NCBI GenBank assembly: GCA_037074765.1
Contig: JBAMDO010000573.1
Span: 124,001 to 188,000, forward strand
DNA length: 64,000 nucleotides
Direction of reading: 5' to 3'
From: Mansonella perstans
Lineage: Eukaryota > Nematoda > Chromadorea > Rhabditida > Onchocercidae
The translations under genes and the position numbers were made by a program. The notes beneath the pieces are model-generated. The model saw only the letters and a program-made list of their open reading frames with translations. It ran no database searches and was not told the DNA's origin. Shown here one piece after another: positions 54,240 to 64,000 of this stretch. Numbering within the stretch: the first letter of the stretch is position 1; the number at the start of each line of letters is the position of its first letter.

Positions 54240-55648
54240 ATTGTAAAAATAAAGATTCATAAGAATACTTCGAAATGTAGAAAAAATAAATGGGTCCACA
54301 TTAAATTGAAAAGTTAAGGATTTTACTAAGCCTATGACCGCCGTGAATAATGGCCAAAAATCTTCAAAGCAGAAAAGGTACGCATGAATTTCCTGTAGTC
54401 AGAAATCTCATATTTTTCTGATTCTAGCTAGGCTAGTAAAAATTTCCAGATATCTCGGTTTTCTGGACAAGCTTGAGAGGCCACTGTTATCTCGACAATG
54501 ATCATGAAACAGTGCTAGCAATCAGGAAATCGATAAGCTGTCAACTTTATGTGTTGTAAGATCTCTTCCAGTAAGAATTGAACAATTTCTAGCAGTGGAG
54601 TGACTTATAGAACGATTTTAAAAAATATTACAAGAATTGTCAGATTACCTTACCAGACAAAATGACATTCTTTCAGTAAAATTAAAGTGATAAGGAGTAT
54701 ATAGGCCAATTAAAGAGAATATAATCTCCATGAAACTTGGAGAATTTACCAAAGTTTAATCTCCATAATGACAGTTGGAGAACTTACCAAAGCATATATG
54801 GAAAAAAATCGTATGAGACCAGTTAAGCATCCATTACGCGATACTCTATGCTCATTCATCATCACTCCAATATCAGATATATATGTTAAGAACCATAACC
54901 AAGTATTGCACATACTGTTTTATTAACTAATTCTTAGCTTCAGTATTCATATTCATTTACGATTTCTAGGTAAAATTTTATCTGCCTCAAATACAAATTA
55001 CAGATTTTTCAAGATCACCTTCTTGCTCTTCTGAAGTCTGCAAAAAAGATAAAAACAAAAACCAGAACCAGATACAAATACTAAATTATACAGTAAAAGA
55101 AAAAATACCATTAATTTCCTAGCAATCATCACAATAATAAATAAAAGGTGATGAATACCCGTAAAGAAATAAAACAAAATTTTTAAACTTGGAACTAAAA
55201 TAAAACTGCTGCCCAAAGAATATTCCAAAAATAATAGGTTTTATGTGAATCAGCAGAAATCTTTTATAAATATATAATGTAAAAAATTTAGGAAAAATCT
55301 AATTCAAGGAAATAAATGAAAAAGTTAAATTTCCAAACAAAGTGATTTAAATTATTTCCAACATAATGATCCGATTGTCCAATGCCGAATGTTTACTGAT
55401 CAAATACTTTTTATATCGTATATCGAAAAGGGATAAACTCATCCAAGCAGCCTAAAATTACTGAACCGTTTTGTTAATTCGATGGATAACTTTCGGCAAA
55501 TAAGACGTGTTTAAGTTTTTACACTTGTAATATTTACTGATCAGCATTAAGAGAATACTTCACCATCAAACTTGTCTACTTCTATACCATCAGAAACTAC
55601 ATGCGCATATTTAAAAACCGCAGCTTCAAGAATGACACATTTCTCAAT
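54240..55648. other. intergenic AT-rich sequence
   Basis: Between the broken receptor-like sequence and the 3' end of GCLM. The open frame at 54,998-55,228 (-) is hydrophobic and AT-rich with no other support. A GGAGAA-TTACCAAAG direct repeat is visible near 54,738-54,796. Confidence 0.5.
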
Positions 55649-57645
55649 TCAAGAAATTTTTCTAAGGAACTTGAGGATGTAACCCTTTCCAACGATTATT
55701 GAACGACTTCGCAACCATACTGTAAGCCTGCAACTATTAATTTCTATTAATCCTACAAATAATTTTTTTTCAAATATTTGCAAATTTTAATGGTTGAGCA
55801 GCATTACAATGAAGAAAACAGTACTGAGAATCAAAGAAAAAAGATCCGGATAAATATTTCACACTGCTGCCAGTTGACTGATTAAAATAATTTAAGTTTG
55901 AGCTATTTACTAATAGCTGTAGCTCACAATAATTAGGCATGACTTGCTTGACAGGCTTCATTTTTTGATGGCAACAAATTGAAAGTTTTCGCTCAATAGT
56001 TTAAACAAAAAAACGAAATCCTTCCATTATTTGAAATTTTTTTTATAGAATACAAAGAAATGAGACTTAGTACTCTCACAATCTGCAATTCTCACCGATC
56101 ACAACAATAAAATAACGATTTGCAAACACGATAAAAAAAAATTTAAAAAAACCTCGCAATAGAAGCAAGATCGAAGTGCTCATTTCCAAAGAGTTTCTTG
56201 GTGATAGCATCTAATCTCTCACTAAAACTGCATAAATTCGGATCATTGTGGGTCAATAATTGAATATCCTTTTGTTTTGCATATTCACGTAATTCAGGAG
56301 GAACCTGCCATAGAAGAACTATAAGAAGAGTTGAGCTCCAAAGAGAATTAAATTTATCTATTAAACTTACAATTACTTTAAGTAAGTCTAAATTTAAGTA
56401 ATTATGAAAATGCAGAAAAACAAACCGTGCAACAGTGGTCAGTGCTGTAATGGTCAATCATTGGGGGATGATCATTCGTGGATTCATAAAGTGCTTTTAA
56501 CTGCTCATAATCAAGATCCGCTACACCCAATGTGTTTACCTTATGAGTTCTCACCAAAGTTCCTAGCTGCATCCAAAACGGCAGAATATGCGATAGCCAC
56601 TGCTGTACTTCTGAGGGGTCGGATTGATCTATATCCTGTAAAATTCTATTTCTATATTATCTTAAAAATACTGCACAAGGAAGCAACATTTGCAACAGGA
56701 CTTTTTTATCCTATGAATACGTCATAAATTATAATGTTGTAGCATTTTGATGTTATGTTCTTTGTCGAAAAAAGAGAAAAAAACACTTCCGATTTTTCTT
56801 TCTTTTTAGAATTGTAATCATAAATGGAGCATAAAAATAAGATTTCAGATCTAAAAACTATATCAAATTTCGTTTCCATCTTTGAGAATGGAAAGAAGAT
56901 TACCAATTTATCATCCGGAGGAAATGCAATAATCAGATGAGAAATCGATTTGGTATTTATTTCGCGCAAAGCTGTATCGATGCTTTCTTCCACCTGCTTT
57001 ATGTCTAATGAAGACATAAACACCTGTAGCTCCAACTGTTGCTTTATTTTAGGAATTGAAAGTTATTCTGATTACAACATAATATATTTAAACATTTATA
57101 GAAAAAGCTCCAAATTTTTTATGGTTTTTTAGTTTCTTTAGACCAAGGATTTCAACTTCTCATATTCTCCCGTCTCAAATCAATGATAGCAAAAGATAAA
57201 CCTTTAAAGTTATCTTCATATCAGTTTTTTCGATGGTACTTAGACGACAATTTTCTGAATCACGAGCAAGCACTATCGTGCCATCTGATCTAAAACATTT
57301 GTTTCTTTTTCATACTGAACAATTTTTTCTTTCCAACGAATTTCCTCTTCAATTAAGATCTAAAACCACTATTTCTAGAGGAAATGTAATTTCAATGTAA
57401 TTTCTAAATTATTCTTTTCGAACTTTCACAAATCATAATTTAACTGACCTCATCTTCAAATCTGGTCCATTTGGTCCCTCAAGTTGATGTTGAAGAGCAG
57501 CTACAAGTTCTTCCGCTGAATTTTTGAACATTTGTCGAAACAATTCTGGATGCCGCTGAATATTTCCAGTAGAAAGACGTACCGCTGAAGATTTCTGAAC
57601 CTGCGACATGATCTCCGCCGATAATTGATTAAATTTTGCGGACAT
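55649..57645 (-). CDS. gclm: glutamate-cysteine ligase modifier subunit
   Basis: Regulatory subunit of glutamate-cysteine ligase, which in the cytosol lowers the Km for glutamate and relieves glutathione feedback on the first step of glutathione synthesis. Six exons in phase: 57,645-57,449, 57,289-57,202, 57,041-56,904, 56,635-56,426, 56,304-56,153 and 55,727-55,649, giving 287 residues (human GCLM 274). Aldo-keto-reductase-like fold signatures match GCLM: ISHLIIAFPP, LGVADLDYEQLKALYE, HCCTVPPELREYAKQKDIQLLTHNDP (split here as HCCTVPPELREYA and KQKDIQLLTHNDP), and the C-terminal TVWLRSRSIIVGKGYIL. Exon 3 could begin at 57,041 or 57,035, both in frame. The ATG lies 2 nt after ATATCAG, a likely trans-splice acceptor. 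Confidence 0.95.
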
Positions 57646-57647
57646 CC

Positions 57648-57649
57648 CT
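57648..57649 (-). promoter_or_regulatory. putative spliced-leader acceptor of GCLM
   Basis: On the minus strand TAATATCAG precedes the ATG by 2 nt, with no upstream coding exon needed. Confidence 0.5.
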
Positions 57650-58325
57650 GATATTATTATTTGATGAATTTTTTTATTATTTGATCAAAATAATGGCTAT
57701 AAATTTTGCAGCAATAAACATCTGTACAACAGTAAAGGCTTGTGATGGTTCATAACATACTTATGAATGGTATAAAATGAAAGAATGAATTATTCTCATT
57801 ACTTTGTTAATATTTCATCAAATTAATTAAATCATTTAATATTTCAGAAAATTATTTTTGCACAATGTTGCAAAAAGTTTGATATCTATTATACATGAAT
57901 CTGTATTCATAAATATCTAACAGATTTTAGAATCATACAAGGAAAGCGAAAATAAACAGAATAAACATTTAGTAATTTACATTATTTTAAAAAAAAATCA
58001 AATATATTGGAGAGAAATTGCCGTTTCGAAGAAGCCACAATAACTCATTGAGCAAAAAAATACGTCTAATTTCACGTGAATTTTGACCGGATAAAAATTT
58101 ATTCACCACTTGTCATTTAAGAGTTCAGAAATGAAAATAAAGCAATTTTTAAAATGAACAAAAACATTTGATGGTGAATCACCGCGCAACAAAGGAACAA
58201 AAGAATACAACGGGTCCAAATGATGGTGACGAAATAGTACATAGAAAGAGGAGAGAGAGAAAAACATTCACCGATACTGCTTTTATTGATTTGCTAAAAT
58301 AGCTGCATTTATACTCGGTGACGCC

Positions 58326-58389
58326 TCGGGAATAGACCAATTTCAGGAATTGGCATCGGGAATTAGGCCAATTTCAGGAATTGGCCTAA
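58326..58389. repeat. duplicated palindromic element upstream of GCLM
   Basis: Two adjacent copies of a 30/31-bp unit (58,326-58,355 and 58,356-58,386), each beginning TCGGGAAT and containing the inverted repeat CCAATTTCAGGAATTGG. In the second copy the arms extend to 11 bp (58,363-58,373 and 58,379-58,389) around a 5-nt TCAGG loop. It lies about 680 bp upstream of the GCLM start and about 410 bp downstream of the next gene's stop. Confidence 0.9.
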
Positions 58390-58797
58390 ATTTACCGTGA
58401 GCTAAGCTTTTACAATAATACTTCTGCACACATTCCTTATATTATGTGAATGATCTTATGAGTAATTATTTAAATATTTGAGTTGCGTGATTCACGTGTA
58501 TTTTAGAGTAAGCGATGTGTTTTGTGAAAATTGAGAGGAACAAGTAATAAGCACAATTTCCATTTCGATGATTTAGCCCTAAAATAATTGATAAAACATT
58601 GCCTGAAGCAACTTGTTTTCAAATGGAAAGTTCATCGAAATCTAAATGATTTCGATAATTTAAAATCAATATTTCCATCAAATTGAATCGATTATATATT
58701 TCTCTAAATCGTGTAAGATACAATTATAAATTTCATACTAATATTTACAAGTTCACTTGAAATTTAAAAAGTACTTGATGATAACACTGAAAATTAT

Positions 58798-60369
58798 TCA
58801 TTCGATTTCGGGACCAATATATAGTTTCCCCGGCAACATCTTCAATTTGATAGAGCATTCTTGCTCGAAATCCAATTCTGTATCTTCAGTACTATTATGC
58901 ATCCATTGTAGACATAGATTGAAACACTGCAATTATTTTGCTTATTCGAATAAACTCATTGGCAAAGATATGTTACCAAAAGTAAACAGAATTAAACAAA
59001 GTTATTTCCAAACATTAATATTCTTTTTTACTTCAACAGACATGACTTTATTCACAATTGATTTTTAGGTTTTTTTTATAATTTATAAATTTAATTAAAG
59101 CCATAACTTCTGCAAAGATTACTTTATTTTTGAAACAAATTTTTATGAACAATTAGTTTTTCTCATATGCTGTTCAGAATTTCGTTATTTTCGAAGTTAT
59201 TGCTATTTGAATAAGTTATTTTGATAAAATTAAAATTGTTTCAGAGATGTGATGATACCTGTTTCAGATTTGTTAAAATTTCAGAATTTTTCCATTCGGT
59301 TTTCAGAGTAAGGATTCGAGCTTTTTTAGGTTTTTAATTATTTATGCTTTAAGTAACATTTCTTTTTGGCTCCAAAAGATTTGCTGAAAGATGTAAGAAA
59401 TCGAAAATTCAAAATTACATTATAGAGGAGATTTGTTCGTCTACATTTTTTGATTCTTTTCAGTTTTTTATCATTCCTGAGAGCAGGTATCTGCATTACC
59501 ATAATACATTCTGTAAGACAGTACTTCTTCTTGTCGGTATCATCATCACTAAATACATCGCAACATACTGTATCTGGAATGCAAATTATAGTTTTGATTC
59601 GAAGATTTGCGGATACTTTTTTAAATATCCTTTTTTGATTAGTGTTAAATTTTAGTCTTTATAATTCAGAGCACAAGTAATATCAACGAATATTAAAGAA
59701 AATGCATTAAATGCATATGTGAATAGTTGAGGAATTTTAAATACTTCTGCTAAACGGACTGAGGACTGACCTGTTAGATTAAGCATTGGTTGGATTTCTC
59801 CATACATTTCTTCCTGGATACACTGTGTCACGTCAATCACAGTCCCTAAATCCATGCCGTCGCAACGAAGTGGTTGTCCGAAATCGACTGATTCTGTGCA
59901 GCATTCAGCGTGTTCCTCAGAACAACATCGGGTTACCACTTAGAGAAAAATATGTAAAGTAAATTTCGTGTTTATCAGAAACAGTTAACATTCTACTGGC
60001 AAATAATACAGTATCTCCTGCATTGAATTAGTTACGTAAGCTAAATTTAGGAATTCTGATTAATGTCTCTCTGAAAAATCTCTTCGAATTGAGCGTAATA
60101 ATGTAATTCTAGAGATTTGCTAGTGTAAAAAAAAAAAAAAATGGTTGTTTTTGAACAAATGGGATGGAAGGAATACTGAACTAAAAAAATTTTGAAATAC
60201 CAAAAGAAACTCTGAAATGACCCAAAATATCACTGATATCATTTTTGAAAATTTCAATACTGAAAAGCTTACCTTCATCGGTTGTTGGGATAGAAGCATA
60301 AGCATTATATTGAATTCCGAATAAAATTGTTAACGTATAGACAAAAACTAGAATTAGAAAATCTTCCAT
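58798..60369 (-). CDS. small secreted Cys-rich protein
   Basis: Four exons in phase: 60,369-60,273, 59,938-59,771, 59,573-59,500 and 58,926-58,798, giving 155 residues. The first exon is a signal peptide (MEDFLILVFVYTLTILFG, cleavage likely near NAYAS). The mature protein is acidic with about a dozen cysteines, several paired (RCCSEEHAECCTES, TVCCDVF) and others in close groups (YCLTEC, CFNLCLQW), and two N-glycosylation sequons (NLT, NST). There is no membrane segment after the signal. The pattern is typical of nematode secreted disulphide-rich proteins, but I do not recognise a named family. It resembles the paired-Cys tail of the SelP-domain gene only in style. Confidence 0.78.
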
Positions 60370-60622
60370 TTCAAAATATCATATAAATTAAATAGAAATA
60401 TTAAGTACTCGTATATGTCCAAATTTCTCTTGCAAAAGCTTTCACTCTGTTGTCACTTGCTAACTGGTCACCAAATTAGACACTTGTGAATCCTAAAATT
60501 TAACCATTTGCCGTACATTAGTCAGAGGTGTTCGCGTAATTTTGGAACGAGCACATGAATCACTGTAAAATCTCTTGAAAAAAAGCATTTGTAATCCTAT
60601 AATCTTAAACACAAATAAGTAA

Positions 60623-60785
60623 TTAGGCATGAAAATGTCCATGAGGTAGTTTACTTTTCAAATTACGCAAACTATACCTAAGGTCATAACTGTCTAGTGT
60701 GATCTTGAAATAGCGTGCAGCCTTAAAAACAAATGCACTATGCCCCAAATTTAATAGCTCATTAATTGTATAATTTATGATCGTA
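60623..60785 (-). other. candidate minus-strand exon
   Basis: After GGCGCAG an open frame of about 54 codons (RDQIHDSTTIINYTINELL, HSAFVFKAARYF, KSKLPHGHF) reaches TAA. It does not join in phase to the Lys-rich frame ending at 60,855. An internal AG|GTATAG could be a donor. No family recognised; it may be chance. Confidence 0.22.
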
Positions 60786-60854
60786 GTTGAATCATGAATC
60801 TGATCCCTGCGCCATTTTAAAAAAAAACCACAAAAATACACTGATTGTTTTATT

Positions 60855-61127
60855 TTAATTTAGATTCTTGACTACTTCGACATATTTCTTGGTCTTCACC
60901 ATCTTATCCCATTTCTTTTTCTCTTTTGACCTCACGATAATCTCCAGGATTTCTTTATGGAACCTTTAATATCTACAAAAAAACCTCAGAGATAATATTC
61001 TTTCAGCCTGAATAAATCGTGTATCCTCATATCCTTGATTATATTTATAAACGTTCGTTTAAATTTGTCGTCGATTTAGCAATCTAATTGTGAAATTCGT
61101 TCGATGCCGCCATGCTATGGAGATCAT
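60855..61127 (-). pseudogene. Lys-rich open frame with internal stops
   Basis: One minus-strand frame runs from an ATG (MISIAWRHRTNFTIRLLNRR, basic and presequence-like) to a TAA followed at once by AATAAA. In-frame TAA codons interrupt it after residue 22 and again about 31 codons later. The last 36 codons (FHKEILEIIVRSKEKKKWDK, MVKTKKYVEVVKNLN) have coding-like codon use with G/C third positions. It could be a decayed small gene, or only the last part may be a real terminal exon (acceptor ATTAAAG). No family recognised. Confidence 0.27.
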
Positions 61128-62549
61128 CTTTTATTTGTTATGAAAATAACACTCCTTATATATGATAACCTTTGACCTCTCCAGAATATATCGAGATATT
61201 TTCATGAGACACGTGTAACTATCCGCGGCGCGACACAACAAAATTTACATCGATGACGATATGAGGGAAAAGAGGATGAGGTAGAGAAGGAAGATATCCG
61301 AGACCACACACGTTGTCTCTACTTAATGGCACAACCAAATTAACAAATAGATCATCCCTATTCTTATTAATCAATCCTTATATTTTTCTTGCACTGCTTG
61401 TATTCATATGTAATGAAGCTATAAGTGATTATTCCCGCTTAGCTTTATTCGCGGATTTTCATCGCGAAATATCGGGAAGTCTTAATTCTTAAGTTAAGAA
61501 AGCGTTAAAATATCTTTAGCGTTTCTTCGCTTTCTTTCACAAAATATAAAAAAGTTTGAAGTTCCATTCGGAATTAACACAACTAAATGACAAAATTTTA
61601 TTTTCATAGAACAAAAAAGTTTTACTAAATTTTTTCTAGAAAGTTTAAATTTTATTTAAAATATTAATATTCTTTTAAAAAAACAATTTTTGTTTATTAT
61701 CATCGTTATTAATATTGTATACTTATCAATTGCGCAAATAATTGAATCTCTTCTCACATTTCAATATATGGTAGTGTATACTGTAAGGTTTCTCGAGTTT
61801 AATTAACTATGCAAACTTTTAAGATGTATTAAATTTCAGTAAATGAAAAAAACACGTTATTGTCCGATATGATTGATACTGAAAGAAATAGTTGTTGAGT
61901 GTATGAATATAGTGTTATCTTGGATGTTGGATGTATTTATTACTTCCATATTTATGATTGTACCAAATATATTTTACAAAGATTTCTTTTTTTTTTTTCG
62001 ATTGTTTACTTTTTCACTTTGAAAATTGAAGAAAAATTTTTCATTTTATTAATTCTTCCCAAAATTGTTCTATTTAAAAAATATTTTAGAAATACTTATT
62101 ATTATTTTTTTTCTTTATTTTTTAAATTTTTTTTTTTTTTTTATTTAAGAAATATTTTTTTAAGAAATATTTTTAAAATACTTATTTAAGAAATAAAATA
62201 ATGATCAGGAAAAATTTCATTTATATCATTATTGGTCAATTATTATCACATACAATTTGTAATAATCTGATTTACACCTTGCTGTATCCCACAAATCACG
62301 TCAATAACGTTCCAATAAGCGGTTCACCTGAGAAGAGATTTAATGTTTTCATGATCAGAAGTTTAATTAAGAGTGTTAAATATAGCAGCGCTTCTATGGT
62401 GGTGGAGTTGTACTCGAGGGGTAATGGTGTATGAACATTTGGTGTACCGATTGGAACTATTGATTTTAGAGATTTTTTTCCCAAGGAAGAATTTATTTCG
62501 TAGTTGACAGCTGTTCGAAGTGAACATTGTAATGAGAAGTTTATATTTC
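61128..62549. other. AT-rich intergenic sequence
   Basis: Divergent upstream region between the minus-strand block and the plus-strand gene at 62,566. GC-rich islands occur near 61,200-61,330 (GCGGCGCG). The 61,980-62,190 segment is almost pure A/T with repeated TTTAAGAAATATT motifs. A plus-strand open frame at 62,201-62,434 has no further support. Confidence 0.5.
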
Positions 62550-62551
62550 AG
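62550..62551 (+). promoter_or_regulatory. putative spliced-leader acceptor
   Basis: TTATATTTCAG followed by 14 nt and the ATG at 62,566, with no upstream exon required. Confidence 0.5.
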
Positions 62552-62565
62552 AAATTGGCCTTGTC

Positions 62566-63971
62566 ATGGGTGAAGATGATGATGAACCTTTACGAGCTAC
62601 CTATACACCAGTCAGACCACCCTGGATAGGTTACTGGAATAAACGTTGGGATAAACGTGATCAGTATGTACATTATTAATCTTTTCGATTTACTATTTTT
62701 ATCTAAATTTTCAGATCTTATAATAACACAGCTTTTTGTAATTATAGAAGTTTTTTTTTCTAACTCTTCTATCGTCTTTCTTAACATCTTCTTTTATTCA
62801 GAAGCAAGACACGTAAGGCATGGTGGACCGAACTAGGTTGGACAGATGCGGCAACCGAAAATGGCAAAATGTGTATTGGAGGAGCACAGCTAAGGGAGCA
62901 TGATCCAGACTAGTTAGTTTTAAGTCTAATTTTGAAATTTCTTACTCAAAATAATTTATAATACAGATTTCGACAGGAAACGTGCCTGTTTTTCTTTGCT
63001 CTGCAGGGGAACATTTTTTCAGTTATGATCCTAAAGTTCCTGATGGAACGTCTCTTGCGGGTCCTATGGGTCTGGATTCAACAAAATATCCAAATTTAAC
63101 GCGGAAAAGTGACCAGCCAGGAAATTACGAGGAGTTTATGAATAAGGTAGAGTATTAAAGGTTATTAGAAATGAAATAGTTGTCAGACGAAACATTTTGA
63201 AATGAGCGCGAGTTAGGCTATCAATGAGGAATGGAAGAGAAAAGAAATAATGTGATTACGTATCAGTGATATTACAGGTACGAAAAACATGAAATGAGAA
63301 TTTACCAAATTATGAGGAGGTCGCTACGTTTGCGTAACAGTATAATATTCAATCTGAGTATTTGTGCGGTAGTTGTTGCTATTCCTCGTTATCGGAACTG
63401 CTACATTACAAACTAAATAAACTTGTAGATTGTTTACGGTGTTGTGATATTTATTTTATTCAATTTTTGTCATTTTAGCTGTATAAAAATTCCACACAGT
63501 ACAAGGATATCGCTGCAAAATATGAGTTAACTGAAGGACCGTGGCCTCATCACAAAGGCTTGAAAGTAATGCGCGCCAACAACAACTCTCATGAATTTCT
63601 GGCAAGTCATGATCAACGGGAATTTTCTCCCATATATAGCTATTTGATTGCCTTTTTATGATGATTTGTACGTGAATAGGTTAGCGAGTGATCGAAATAA
63701 CAAAGAACATGAGGGAATTTTTTTTGGTGACCATAGTGATAATGTGTATTCTTTTATGTTGAGAAAATTATCTCATTTAGGCAAGGCATAAAACACCGTG
63801 GTGGGTGCCGAAGGCATTTCGATTCTTCGATTCTCCGCTTAATGAAGATCCTATCATAAAGGGACTGGCTGGTGTACAATACACGGCTCTGATTTGTAAG
63901 TTTCGCTCTTGAGTATCATCTACGAACATTATTTTTATTTTTATTTTAACTTTATTAACGAATAAACAGGA
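62566..63971 (+). CDS. conserved-looking Trp-rich protein of unknown function
   Basis: Five exons join in phase: 62,566-62,663, 62,802-62,912, 63,023-63,146, 63,479-63,601 and 63,781-63,895 (190 residues). The start (MGEDDDEPLRATYTPVRPPW) is 14 nt after a trans-splice-like acceptor. The protein is hydrophilic and rich in Trp, Pro and Lys: WIGYWNKRWDKRD, RKAWWTELGWTDAA, EGPWPHHKGLKVM, HKTPWWVPKAFRFFDSPL. There is no signal peptide or clear membrane segment before the end. The exon 4 donor is the GC type (CTG|GCAAGT). The last donor (T|GTAAGT) would join the acceptor at 63,969 to make a TGA stop split across the intron; otherwise the gene continues past the window. I could not assign a family; the composition recalls small accessory subunits of mitochondrial complexes, but this is a guess. 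Confidence 0.72.
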
Positions 63972-64000
63972 TACTTTGAAGGAATGCTGGATAAGTGATT

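Noticed and set aside
58108..58120. CTTGTCAT near GCLM, close to a SKN-1 site
   Set aside because: First base does not fit the WWTRTCAT consensus and one near-match per few hundred bases is expected.

Overview
The window is nuclear DNA from a nematode, most likely a clade III (spirurid/filarial-type) parasite, although the sequence alone does not fix the species. Three things point there: about 70% A+T with long poly-A/T runs; many small exons split by short AT-rich introns ending in TTTCAG/TTTTAG; and predicted proteins that match well-known nematode genes. Several start codons lie 2-17 nt after an acceptor-like AG, as expected for spliced-leader trans-splicing. I rebuilt gene models by hand from splice signals, reading phase and family similarity. 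A phase-consistent chain across many exons is the main support for each model.

Layout. Positions 1-15,691 are gene-poor and rich in homopolymers and microsatellites. They hold a phase-consistent two-exon minus-strand candidate (7,690-8,322), several isolated exon-like stretches and a 44-bp minisatellite. At 15,692-18,642 (+) lies the five-zinc-finger core and C-terminus of a LIN-29 orthologue (heterochronic regulator); its 5' exons were not found. A 60-bp minisatellite with four identical copies (23,359-23,658) precedes a complete ZCCHC9-like zinc-knuckle gene (24,057-26,320, +). After a gap with one weak saposin-like candidate (about 28.0-28.5 kb, -) comes a 27-exon KANK/VAB-19 orthologue (32,861-43,812, +). 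It carries the N-terminal KN motif and C-terminal ankyrin repeats, a decayed tandem exon copy and an apparent alternative terminal exon that would remove the ankyrin repeats.

Positions 46,675-61,127 are mostly minus-strand. A 13-exon gene encodes a secreted protein with a selenoprotein-P N-terminal domain (Cys in place of Sec), a Gln/Glu-rich coiled coil and a Cys-rich tail. Next come an apparently broken membrane-receptor-like sequence (about 53.4-54.2 kb), a complete glutamate-cysteine ligase modifier subunit gene (GCLM, 55,649-57,645) and a small secreted Cys-rich protein (58,798-60,369). From 62,566 (+) to the window end lies a conserved-looking Trp-rich protein that I do not recognise.

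Functional themes. LIN-29 (developmental timing in the epidermis) and VAB-19/KANK (epidermal-muscle attachment) are unrelated neighbours. GCLM (glutathione synthesis) and the SelP_N-domain protein (secreted CXXC thioredoxin-like fold) lie next to each other on the same strand and share a redox theme; this is suggestive only. I found no rRNA, tRNA, CRISPR array or intact transposon.
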